The translations under genes and the position numbers were made by a program. Shown piece by piece: positions 1 to 8,384 of a stretch of DNA of 64,000 nt. The stretch's first letter is position 1. Every line of letters begins with the position of its first letter. The stretch is from Siphonodentalium dalli (Eukaryota; Mollusca; Scaphopoda; Gadilida; Siphonodentaliidae), in NCBI GenBank assembly GCA_032622095.1, contig CP136061.1, positions 6,082,734-6,146,733 on the forward strand, read 5' to 3'. The notes beneath the pieces were generated by a model, which worked only from the letters and a program-made list of their open reading frames with translations, made no database searches and was not told the DNA's origin.

Positions 1-152
1 AGAATGCATTGGCACAGGGCATAACTGTAACTATCACAATGTGGTCAAGGAGCCGGTTCCAATGATATCCATATTTGTATGGTTCTATTGAGACAGACCG
101 AAGATATTTTAGGCTGTTGAAGCTTTATTTGGCCGGTTTGTTGGGTAAAGGG
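1..152. mobile_element. TTAA MITE family A, right part (cut by window start)
   Basis: This is the reverse complement of the left half of the A elements at 2182, 24123 and 55043. It ends in TGTTGGGTAAAGGG followed by TTAA (153-156). The TTAA target and a CCCT-type terminus are what is known for piggyBac-superfamily elements. No transposase is present, so it is non-autonomous. The palindromic cassette is cut by the window edge. Confidence 0.75.
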
Positions 153-156
153 TTAA

Positions 157-874
157 GGGACAAAGAAATATATTTCCTGTATTAAAGATGCTCTATCTCT
201 TCCTATAACAAGTTTTATATAGGAACAATAAGTAACAAACTCTTTGCCGAAACTTTCCACCATTACGTCGACTAAGGAGCTGAACATTAATGACTTGAGT
301 CTCTAATTATGTTCTGTATCTGTAGCTGTTACGTCCTAGTGACCAAGGCTGGCTTTTACAGGACGGGATCGAGTAGATCCATAATTTTTCCAGGAAGTTT
401 TTTTGCCGAACCCGTGACTTCTTCGCCACGGTAGGGATCTTTAACGTGCGCACATTGTTGCACATGGGACAGCCATTAGCGTCGGCTCCCGATCCGACGG
501 TGTGCCAAGTGTAGTGTCATCCCTGGTCATGACATTACGAGAGGAGCAGAGGTACGAAGTTAGTCCAGTACGCATTTTTTCAAATTTTGTCTGAGACTCT
601 TTGGCTTCTGGAATCTTTCTCAGATCACTGATCGTGGCATCGATGATTGATTTTGTGATGCCCATGGTACTGGGAATGCAGATGGCGACACAAAGTCCGA
701 CCGATATTTTGTCGGATTTGAACCCTCGACTGTGTCGAAGGTGTAGCTCAGAGGTCGGCCCACAAACCAACTGAGCTGACCACAACTGTGTTATACCGTT
801 GATAAAGGCTGCGACGGCCGAAAGCTTCGGCAAAGAGTATGTTACTTATTGTTCCTGTTATGCTGACGAGTCCC
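157..874. mobile_element. TTAA-bounded composite element X containing a SINE-like unit
   Basis: The element is bounded by TTAA at 153-156 and 875-878. Its ends start GGGAC and finish GTCCC. A long inverted repeat lies inside: 221-250 (AGGAACAATAAGTAACA...CTTTGCCGA) pairs with 827-856. It shares its left TTAA with family A and its right TTAA with family B. Most of the interior is the tRNA-like unit described separately. The superfamily assignment rests only on the TTAA sites. Confidence 0.5.
360..790 (-). mobile_element. Candidate tRNA-derived SINE
   Basis: Read on the minus strand from about 790 down, the sequence shows a tRNA-like head. There is an A-box-like GCTCAGTTGGT, then about 40 nt later a B-box-like GGTTCAAATCC (near 716-728). 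These are the internal RNA polymerase III promoter parts of tRNA-derived SINEs. Acceptor and T-stem pairing is imperfect, so it is not a functional tRNA gene. About 330 bp of body follows, including GTTAAAGATCCCT, a phrase I associate with animal SINE bodies. No clear A-rich tail or target duplication was seen. A 130-codon open frame across it (441-833) is probably incidental. Confidence 0.5.
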
Positions 875-878
875 TTAA

Positions 879-1100
879 CCCTTTGAGTGCCAGGGGACGA
901 TCTCATCGGCCCTAAACCTACAAAATAAGTCTGTTAAAGAATATAAGAATAAATTATTAAAATTGTAAAAAATTGTAAAAAAAAAAAAAATTGTTAGGCC
1001 AATGCATTCTCTTATATATTAGGTCGCCTCGCATATATAATAGAATGCATTGGCACAGGGTATATGGGTTGATACAAAAATCGACCTGGTACTCAAAGGG
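879..1100. mobile_element. TTAA MITE family B
   Basis: The 222-bp element is flanked by TTAA at 875-878 and 1101-1104. Terminal inverted repeats begin CCCTTTGAGTGCCAGG on the left, with the inverted CCCTTTGAGTACCAGG on the right. The interior is an A/T-rich tract plus one degraded copy of the shared palindromic cassette (984-1057). Relatives lie at 7119, 24591, 30243 and 62325. It is non-autonomous. Confidence 0.8.
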
Positions 1101-1323
1101 TTAATATATATGGACCTGCTATTATTAAGTTTCATATGTTTTATATAGATTTTTTATATTATAAGATTCCTGGGTATAAAATAATAAAGACACCTGTTCG
1201 GAAACTCTTCTATCAATTTATATTGATTTTATTTCGAATTTTTTGATACACAAAACATGTACATACTTTTACCTAATATATTTCATTTACCTTATCATTA
1301 TGTTGAAATTAAATTGTTGTTAA

Positions 1324-1793
1324 AGGTACTCAATCCGATAAAACTCCTCTCAATTACTATTTCAATGGCTTCGGGGGTCAAAAATATTTGATTCGAGTCG
1401 AGGAAGCCACCCATCAAAGCTCAGATTTTTTAGATATCGATTTTAGAAATCTATTATTTTTCATTATCGGGAATACTTTCTGGCCCAGAACACAGTCAAA
1501 ATTGCGTTATTATTACCACTTGATTTTAGAGTTATCCATCCTTGTCTGTTTGAATAGTGTTTTGGTGTACACATCTCGAGCATATTACGAAGTTGAAGGC
1601 AATTATTAGTACTCATCTCGAGAAAATAACAAATTTCAAAAAACAATATCTAATAACTCTGAGCTTTGTTTGATGGGTTCCTCGACTCGAATCAAATATT
1701 TTTTACCCTAAAAGCCAAAGAAATAGTAATATAGGACCCTCTGATCGGATTGTTGTTGTTGAGATGGGGACCCTCTGATCGGATTGAGTACCT
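1324..1793. mobile_element. TTAA foldback MITE family F, copy 1
   Basis: The 470-bp element is flanked by TTAA (1320-1323, 1794-1797) with ends AGGTACTCAATCCG / CGGATTGAGTACCT. The arms fold back over a long distance: the GATTCGAGTCGAGGAAGCC side pairs with GGTTCCTCGACTCGAATC near the right end. A second copy sits at 30749-31211. Short open frames on both strands here are by-products of the palindrome. Confidence 0.8.
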
Positions 1794-1797
1794 TTAA

Positions 1798-2177
1798 CTT
1801 TAGCTTATATAATACAATAACCGAAGATAAACTGAAACATTTGCCCTTTTATCTGTTTTATCCGCTAAAAAAATTTCACACTGGTTACATTTCAAGTGAC
1901 TGCTTTACGTTCTTGGCATGTGAATTATTACTTCTGGTAGAAACCTCTTATGAGCGACCACCTGTCATCAGCGACTGTTTTTCCTTGGCAAAATGGGTGG
2001 TCGTTCATAAACAGGTTTCACTGTAATATACATAGAAACTATCTGGGATATTTTATAGCTCGTGTTCGTTCGGATTGTATCATGCGGGATAACTCTGTCT
2101 AAAATTCTAAAAATAGTCACGAAAAAATATCCCACTTGATTATCGCATTATATAAGAAAATATTGATTTAAATCAAT
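1798..2177. other. No gene recognised
   Basis: This 380-bp AT-rich spacer lies between two TTAA MITEs. A short plus-strand frame (1784-2026) begins inside the F element and has no recognisable domain. Confidence 0.6.
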
Positions 2178-2181
2178 TTAA

Positions 2182-2617
2182 CCCTTTACCCAACAAAACG
2201 CCCAAATAAAGCTTCAACAGCCTAAAATATCTTCGGTCTGTCTCAATAACACCATACAAATATGGATATCATTGGAACCGGTTCATTGACCACATTGTGA
2301 TGGTTACAGTTATGCCCTGTGCCAATGCATTCTCTTATATATGCGAGTCGACCATAGGTCGCCTCGCATATATAAGAGAATGCATTGGCCTAAAACAATT
2401 CTTTTTTACCATTTTTTCTTAAATTCTTTAACAATTTAATAATTTTTTCTTACATTTTTTAACAATTTTTATAATATTTTTCTACATTCTTTGACAATTT
2501 TATCATTTTTAATATGTGTTAAGCCAATGCATTCTCTTATATATGCGAGGCGACCTATGGTCGACTCGCATATATAAGAGAATGCATTGGCACAGGGCCG
2601 TTCTGTTGGGTAAAGGG
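2182..2617. mobile_element. TTAA MITE family A, full copy
   Basis: Left end TTAA (2178-2181) then CCCTTTACCCAACA. The right end is TGTTGGGTAAAGGG followed by a mutated TAAA. The element carries two complete palindromic cassettes in opposite orientation (2320-2388 and 2521-2592) around an A/T-rich centre of TTTAACAATTT-type repeats. Each cassette has about 26-bp near-perfect arms that include GAATGCATTGG. Confidence 0.8.
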
Positions 2618-2699
2618 TAAAATTGATAGAAGTGAATCCGGACAGGGGTCTTCGTGCTAGCATACCCCCACCGTGGCAAATTCAACACGCATTATCCGT

Positions 2700-3152
2700 A
2701 AACCCAACAAAAAAGATTTTTAACTTTAAAGAAAAATTCGGACTAATAATATCGATATGGTGTCACAAGAAGCTTGTACAGAAAAAATTATTCAAATTGG
2801 TTCATATTTGTTAAAGTTATTAAGTCGGACAGAATTTTCTAAGTGTAATATTACGAAAAACAGTCTGAGCCAATCCCTAGCCGCATCATATAGAGAGGGT
2901 ATTGTGAGAAGCATGTATACCAAAAATTATTGAAATCGGTTCATATTTGTTAAAGTTATTAAGTCGGACAGAATTTTCTAAGTCGAAAATGAGGCGTAAC
3001 TTAAAAAAAAAAGTCGGACCGAACCGCAATTAGCATTATGCGGAGAGGCAGTCCCAAAGAGATTGCATACAAAAAAATTATTGGAATCAGTTCTTAGTTG
3101 TTCGAGGTCAATCCAGTATACCCCCCATTTTCTTCGAAAGTGGGGGTATAAT
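2700..3152. repeat. Decayed ~139-bp dimeric repeat with hairpin tail
   Basis: A block of about 45 bp (GGTTCATATTTGTTAAAG... to ATTTTCTAAGT) recurs at about 2799 and 2938, and more weakly after 3080. The unit ends in a hairpin, GTATACCCCCC...GGGGGTATAATTA (3117-3152). Similar C-run/G-run tails close the repeats ending near 14490 and 15440. This looks like a family of interspersed dimers whose class I cannot name. Confidence 0.55.
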
Positions 3153-3852
3153 TAGAAAGAGATAGACCATCAAATCAGTCTTAAGGTTCCCAGTAAGAAT
3201 GATCTATATTAGGAAACGGACTATGAATCAACTGCGACATGGCTCTCTCTGTAACCAGGTCAGGCCCATCCTGAATTCCACTATTAAAGTGGTATACGAC
3301 CATAACATATTCATGTTTCCTTTATTTGCGTCAGGAATAGAAGACGGCTCATACCATTGCATGCCAAATTTCACTCTTAACAATATCACAGCGAATGAAA
3401 CGTCTTCCGACAAAATTTGTTGTGCAATCTTTTGCCCCAGCTTTGTTATTCAATAATATTACTAATATATGCCTTTCTAAATGATAATAACAGAATGACT
3501 CAAACGCTTCTTCATAACAATATTTAAACTAATTGAATGCTAATTGAGTTGCTTATCATGTGCCGTCATGATTAATCATTCTGGACAAAATATATGTATG
3601 ACACTGAATTAGTACGACACTGATTTAAAATAATTTGGGTGTCATGATTTTGGATCAAATTCACGTAATGGTCAGATACTACTGTAATAGTGGAATTCAG
3701 GATGTGCCTGACCTGGTGACGTATTTGTCACTTTTCATTCATGATATCTTAGCCACCGGTTGTCAGATCTTTTTTGTCTGTATCTCAGCCATGGCTTACA
3801 GAATCTTGATGAAATTTGGCATTCATGTTCACCATCACAAAGGCTTTCAATG
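3153..3852. other. No gene recognised
   Basis: About 700 bp with short open frames on both strands (3199-3456 plus, 3635-3853 plus). They lack homology cues, signal sequences or splice context that would support coding. Confidence 0.55.
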
Positions 3853-5097
3853 AAAGCCTGAATTTAGTGTGCCGGTCATTTGCAGATTGAGGTCCCCAGA
3901 GGGTAAATCTCTATCCCACATAGAAGGCTAGCATCACTAAATTCACCCTCTTGGGACCTCATTCTGCTTAGGCCTCATCTTCTCTGGAAATTTTCTTTTT
4001 TGTCAAATTTCTATAGAAACTTCTTCACACAGATTTTATTTCTTTTTAGCTCAACTTTACTTGTAAAGTTTGAGCTATTGCCATGGGTTGGTATCTGTCG
4101 CCCCTGTGCATGTGTGGTTAAGTCTGTCAACAATTTCCATTAGCACGGGCTACAGGTCGTACCTTTGGTCGGATCGTTATGAAATTTGTCATGGCTGTTA
4201 ACATTGACATGTAGATGGGAACGAGTCATTTTGGGGGCCATTCTGCCATAAAACATGGCTGCTGGCAGCCATCTTGGATTTTACTCTTTACATGACTAAA
4301 TCCTTTGGCATGGGCTACAGGTCACACCTTTGGTTGGGTCATCATGAAGTTTGTCATGGATGTTAACATTGACATGTAGATGGGAACGAGTCATTTTGGG
4401 GTCATTTGGCCGCTGGCAGTCATCTTGGATTTTACTCTTTGCATGACTAAATCCTTTGGCATGGGCTAGCGGTTGTATCTTTGGTCGGATCATCACGGAA
4501 TTTGTCATGGCTGTTGACATTGACATGTAGATGGGAATGTTCATTTTTGGGTCATTCGGCCATAAAACTTGGCCACCAGCAGCCATCTTGGATTTTACTC
4601 TTTGCACGACTAAATCCTTTGGCATGGGCTGGAGGTTATACCTTTGGTCGGATCATTATGAAATTTGTCATGGACGTTGACATGTAGATGGGAAAGAGTC
4701 ACTTTGGGGGTCATTCGGCAAAAAAAAAATGGCCGCCGGCAGCCGTCTTGGATTTTACTCTTTACATGACTAAATCCTTCGGCATAGGCTACAGGTCGTA
4801 CCTTTGGTCGGTTTATCAGGAAATTTGTCCTGGATGTTAACATTGACATGTAGATGGGAATGAGTCATTTTGGGGTCATTCGGCAAAAAAACATGGCTGC
4901 CAACAGCCATCTTGGATTTCAAAATTCAATTCATCATTACATTTATTGCTCATCACAACAATTTAACTTCTTCGCATAGTTGAGCTAGTGTCTATATCCA
5001 CAAATTGGCAGATGACACATTGCATAATCGAGGTTCCCAATGGGTATACATCACAATCGGACATATTCAGGCTGGTTTTCATACCGGTTTGGGCTCT
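3853..5097. mobile_element. hAT MITE family D, split by a nested insertion
   Basis: The left arm starts near 3853 (AAGCCTGAATTTAGTGTG) and carries the family's arm palindrome: GGTCCCCAGAGGGT-like, spacer, ACCCTCTTGGGACC-like. The internal segment CTTCTTCACA...TTTTTAGCTC stops at about 4050 and resumes at about 4985 (TATATCCACAAATTGGCAG) in the order seen in the intact copy at 26176-26597. The 0.93 kb between is a separate element. The right half is lost where a foldback MITE begins near 5098. Confidence 0.7.
4051..4984. mobile_element. Element with ~160-bp tandem core, nested in a hAT MITE
   Basis: Five head-to-tail monomers are marked by TTTGGTCGGAT-like starts at about 4163, 4329, 4480, 4643 and 4803 (spacings 166, 151, 163, 160). 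They are flanked by short single-copy ends. The outer ends are weakly inverted: CTCAACTTTACTTG on the left, CGCATAGTTGAG on the right. Monomers share GACATGTAGATGGGAA and GCCATCTTGGATTTTACTC. Known bivalve elements of the pearl type carry ~160-bp tandem cores related to the BIV160 satellite. That link is inferred from layout and monomer size only. Confidence 0.6.
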
Positions 5098-5206
5098 CAT
5101 TGAGAGCTTTCCGATGAATGGCAACAAGCCATATTTCCGACTAAATCCTGAAAAGTTACCCATAATTCTGCTGTGGTTAAGGAGTCGATTATTTAGAGCA
5201 TTACTG
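5098..5206. mobile_element. Foldback MITE family E, right arm only
   Basis: It runs from GAGAGCTTTCCGATGAATGG to GAGCATTACTG followed by TA. It matches the right arm of the full palindromic copies at 41808-42020 and 52160-52372. The left arm is absent. Confidence 0.75.
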
Positions 5207-5285
5207 TATGCCCACGTTAGACGGTACCTGGTGACAGCCCAACTCTTGTTGTGATTGTGACATAAACCCAGACCTACTTATTTAA

Positions 5286-5527
5286 CCCTTTAATGATGGG
5301 AGCTGCGCTGGTGCAGCATTAGAAGACCCTGTGCCAGTGCATTCTCTGATATATGCGAGCCGCGCATGTATAAGAGAATGCACTGGCTTACCAGATCAAG
5401 GTAAATATTGTTAGGCCAATGTATTCTCTTATATATGTGAGGCTCCCAATGGGAGACTCGCATATATAAGAGAATGCACTGGCACAGGGTTTTCGCAAAA
5501 TTTCAGGAAGCTCCAGTCATTATAGGG
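5286..5527. mobile_element. TTAA MITE family C
   Basis: The element is flanked by TTAA (5282-5285, 5528-5531). The left end is CCCTTTAATGATGGGAGC. The right end is GGAAGCTCCAGTCATTATAGGG. It carries two palindromic cassettes of the shared type (5336-5384, shortened; 5416-5480). The left end resembles the gctgcgctggtgcag subtype and the right end the gcttcctg subtype, so it looks like a hybrid of two subfamilies. Confidence 0.75.
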
Positions 5528-5691
5528 TTAAGATAGTGGATAAACAAAGAAACAGAACAAACAATTAATGAAACATTCTAATTTTCTAGAACAAATATCA
5601 CATAATTTAACAAAAATTATTCTTAGTTCAATATGATTAATGACTCTGGTTACCAAATTTTCCACAGAACTCCCCAAGATTTTCATATTAA

Positions 5692-6075
5692 CCCTTTCAT
5701 GACTGGAGCTGCGATGGTGCAGCATTTAAGATATTGTGCCAGTGCATACTCTTATAGGGAGCCTCGCATATATAAAAGAGTGCACTGGCTTACCAGGTCA
5801 AGGTAAATAGTGTTAGGTCAATGTAATCTCTTATAGGGAGCCTCGCATATATAAAAGAGTGCACTGGCTTACCAGGTCAAGGTAAATAGTGTTAGGTCAA
5901 TGTAATCTCTTATAGGGAGCCTCGCATATATAAAAGAGTGCACTGGCTTACCAGGTCAAGGTAAATAGTGTTAGGTCAATGTAATCTCTTATAGGGAGCC
6001 TCGCATATATAAAAGAGTGCACTGGCTTACCAGGTCAAGGTAAATAGTGTTAGGTCAATGTAATCTCTTATATAG
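5692..6075. mobile_element. TTAA MITE family C with internal 79-bp amplification
   Basis: Left TTAA (5688-5691) and a family C end are present; the right end is missing. Inside, a 79-bp segment spanning half a cassette and CTTACCAGGTCAAGGTAAAT repeats four times (starts 5752, 5831, 5910, 5989) with no differences that I saw. It breaks off at about 6068. This is a MITE fragment turning into a tandem array. Confidence 0.75.
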
Positions 6076-6537
6076 GCAAGGCGTGAAAATTGACGGACGG
6101 AACCCAAATTCGAACTTAACCTGTATTTTGTGCTAGTAAACCCACATTTAAGTCCATTCAGTTCAGACTTACTAAAGTTATCATCCGGAAACAAAACAAG
6201 CAGACGGACGGAAAAATAACATAATAGGATTTTTTTTTTTAAATGGGCGTATAAAAATAAGATGACTTTAACGGGAGTATAAAATAAGATGACTGTCTTT
6301 AGAAGATTTCACATCAAGAAACTGGTAGAGTTTTTGGACAGCACTGTATTCCTTTTAAATGAGAAACACTACTATCATTTCAAATTAACTTTGATCACGT
6401 TAGATCCCAGGAGAAAACTGAAAGCGGAGTGTAATAATTTGAATGTCGCTGTCACGTTATTCATGTGGGATTTCATGTTAATAAAGTGACATGGGCTCCG
6501 CGGGTCTCTCCTCCACTATTACTCAAACACGTTTTAA
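6076..6537. other. No gene recognised; decayed repeat
   Basis: It begins with a GACGGACGGAACCC run and an AACCTGTATTTTGTGCTAG phrase like those in the decayed repeats at 12.8 and 14.7 kb. The rest is AT-rich without a convincing coding frame (a 66-codon frame at 6289-6489 has no cues). Confidence 0.5.
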
Positions 6538-6650
6538 CCCTTGGATGACGGCAGCTGTGTTGGTGCACCATTAAAGATCCTGTGCCAGTGAATTCTCTTA
6601 TATATTCCGAGTCTCCCATAGGAAGGGTCACATATATAATTGCTTTATTT
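6538..6650. mobile_element. TTAA MITE family C fragment
   Basis: TTAA (6534-6537) is followed by CCCTTGGATGACGGCAGC and one degraded cassette (GAATTCTCTTATATATTCC...). The copy stops near 6650. Confidence 0.6.
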
Positions 6651-6814
6651 ATATCCCCTCCTCAATTTTGTTTATTTGGATATCTTTTAATGTAAACTTT
6701 TTTCTCATGCCTTGACTGTCAAATAACATTTCAATGACCCATTAATCAGTCAATGTTTATTAAATTGGATAATCTATTAATCTATTAATCCAGTCGTAAG
6801 TCGGGATTTTTTTT

Positions 6815-6895
6815 ACCCTGTGCCAATGCATTCTCTTATATATGCGACCATAGGTCGCCTCGCATATAGAAGAGAATGCATTGGCCTAACAATTT
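6815..6895. mobile_element. Solo palindromic cassette
   Basis: ACCCTGTGCCAATGCATTC leads into an almost intact hairpin cassette ending GAATGCATTGGCC. No recognisable TTAA-bounded terminal repeats adjoin it. It is a remnant of an A-, B- or C-type MITE. Confidence 0.6.
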
Positions 6896-6957
6896 TTTAT
6901 CATTTTTTTAAAATAAATGTTTCTTACAATTTTTAGGACATAAAATAAAAAACATCC

Positions 6958-7050
6958 ATTACCCTGCAGGGAGCCCCACACATATATAGAAGCATATAAA
7001 AGAGTGTCGTCTGCTCATGTTTGTCTGTGGCTCTGTATGGGTGAAATTAT
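6958..7050. mobile_element. Family K-like fragment
   Basis: CAGGGAGCCCCACAC...GTGTCGTCTGCTCATG...GTGGCTCTGTATGGGT matches the ~100-bp K module that is tandem at 47392-47698. It is diverged and lacks a clear flanking TTAA on the right. Confidence 0.5.
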
Positions 7051-7118
7051 AAAATTGTTAAAGAATACAAGATAGGATAATGCTTCAATATCTAGATGTC
7101 CATGTCCATTTATGTTAA

Positions 7119-7238
7119 CCCTTTGAGTGCCAGGTCCGATTTTTGTATCAACCCATATACCCTGTGCCAATGCATTCTCTTATATATGCGAGTCGACCAT
7201 AGGTCGCCTCGCATATATAAGAGAATGCATTGGCCTAA

Positions 7239-7273
<35 letters not shown>

Positions 7274-7357
7274 TTTTAATAATTTATTCTTATATTCTTT
7301 AACAGACTTATTTTGTAGGTTTAGGGCCGATGAGATCGGCCCCTGGCACTCAAAGGG
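7119..7357. mobile_element. TTAA MITE family B
   Basis: TTAA (7115-7118, 7358-7361) flanks CCCTTTGAGTGCCAGG and its inverted CCTGGCACTCAAAGGG. One intact cassette (7165-7232) is followed by a run of about 29 T. The orientation is opposite to the copy at 879-1100. Confidence 0.85.
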
Positions 7358-7478
7358 TTAAGAAGAATAAAATATATATAATAAATCCGCCCTCCCACCC
7401 CATTTTTCTGAAAAAAGTTGGATGTAAATCGGGCAATTTATACAATATTGTTAGGCCAATGTATTCTCTTATATATGC

Positions 7479-7622
7479 AAAATACACTTGTGTGCTCAAT
7501 GAACAATGCAAAAATATTGTAATTATAATGAAAATTAATTTATGACTGGAGTCATAAATTCATTTTCATTATATTTATCATGTTTGTTTGCATCATTCAT
7601 AGAGCATACAAGTGTATTTTTC
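7479..7622. repeat. 144-bp inverted repeat inserted in a cassette
   Basis: Outer arms AAATACACTTGTGTGCTC and GAGCATACAAGTGTATTTTT pair. The centre is the perfect palindrome AATTTATGACT/AGTCATAAATT. It sits exactly where a family-type cassette (7451-7478) breaks off, which suggests a foldback element insertion. Confidence 0.55.
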
Positions 7623-7819
7623 ACTTTTTGTATAAAAAGAGATGGTGTCTACTCTCATAAATGGTCGGAGGTCTCTACTCTCATAAATGGTCGGATTTAC
7701 CCCTTTGAGCCCCTTTTGCAGTACTATATAGATAATAAATCAGAATATGGTATCGAGTGCTGTTATATATCTATCTGATTCTATTTTGATATTTGTATTG
7801 TATTTGGTAGACTAATATT

Positions 7820-7942
7820 ATCCATCATGACCTGGGGTGTGGGATGGAAAAATCTCACCCGAGGGGCCAGATATTTGGGCCGGACACGAGGCTTGCCCCG
7901 AGGGTGAGATTTTTCCATGCCACACCCCAGGTCATGATGGAT
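7820..7942. repeat. 123-bp inverted repeat (foldback)
   Basis: The left arm ATCCATCATGACCTGGGG... through AAAAATCTCACCC is mirrored by GGGTGAGATTTTTCC...CCCCAGGTCATGATGGAT. The stem is about 41 bp and the loop about 40 bp. A minus-strand frame (7781-8170) runs across it and is probably not coding. A related GTGAGATAG...CTATCTCAC pair lies at 10040-10098. Confidence 0.7.
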
Positions 7943-8384
7943 CATTTTTCTCCCAACCCAAATAGCCTCATTCCGATTTTTTGTTTTATACCAATCAATG
8001 GCAGATTCCAGTAGCTTTATAACGGTATATCTGGGGAGAAATCTGATGCTATATTTGTGATTATCTGGGATGATTTCGGTATATACTGTAAAAACAAAGC
8101 GCGCCATCCGTGCTCGCGGGGTTAATACGTTAGAGTGAAATTGACATGGTCTTGTTGAAATCGACATCATACGTCACAAAGTTGCACCTGCACATTATTC
8201 CGAAAAATGCGCGTATTGATATGAAGTATAAACAAATCGACTAATCAATTTTGTCATGGGAAATGCCCATATCGGTACCATTAGAAAAGGAAACATGTGA
8301 ATATATGACAGACAAATGTTAGTTAGTCGCGATCGACGATTTATTGCAACGATGACAACTATTCAAATGTGGAACTATTTCGTT

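Noticed and set aside
709-784. Functional tRNA gene
   Set aside because: A- and B-box-like motifs are present but acceptor and T-stem pairing is poor; a SINE head or tRNA pseudogene fits better.
441-833. 130-codon minus-strand frame as a gene
   Set aside because: It lies inside the SINE-like unit and inverted repeats of element X, starts in the inverted arm, and has no domain.
7781-8170. 129-codon minus-strand frame as a gene
   Set aside because: A third of it is the 123-bp foldback; the remainder has no recognisable features.
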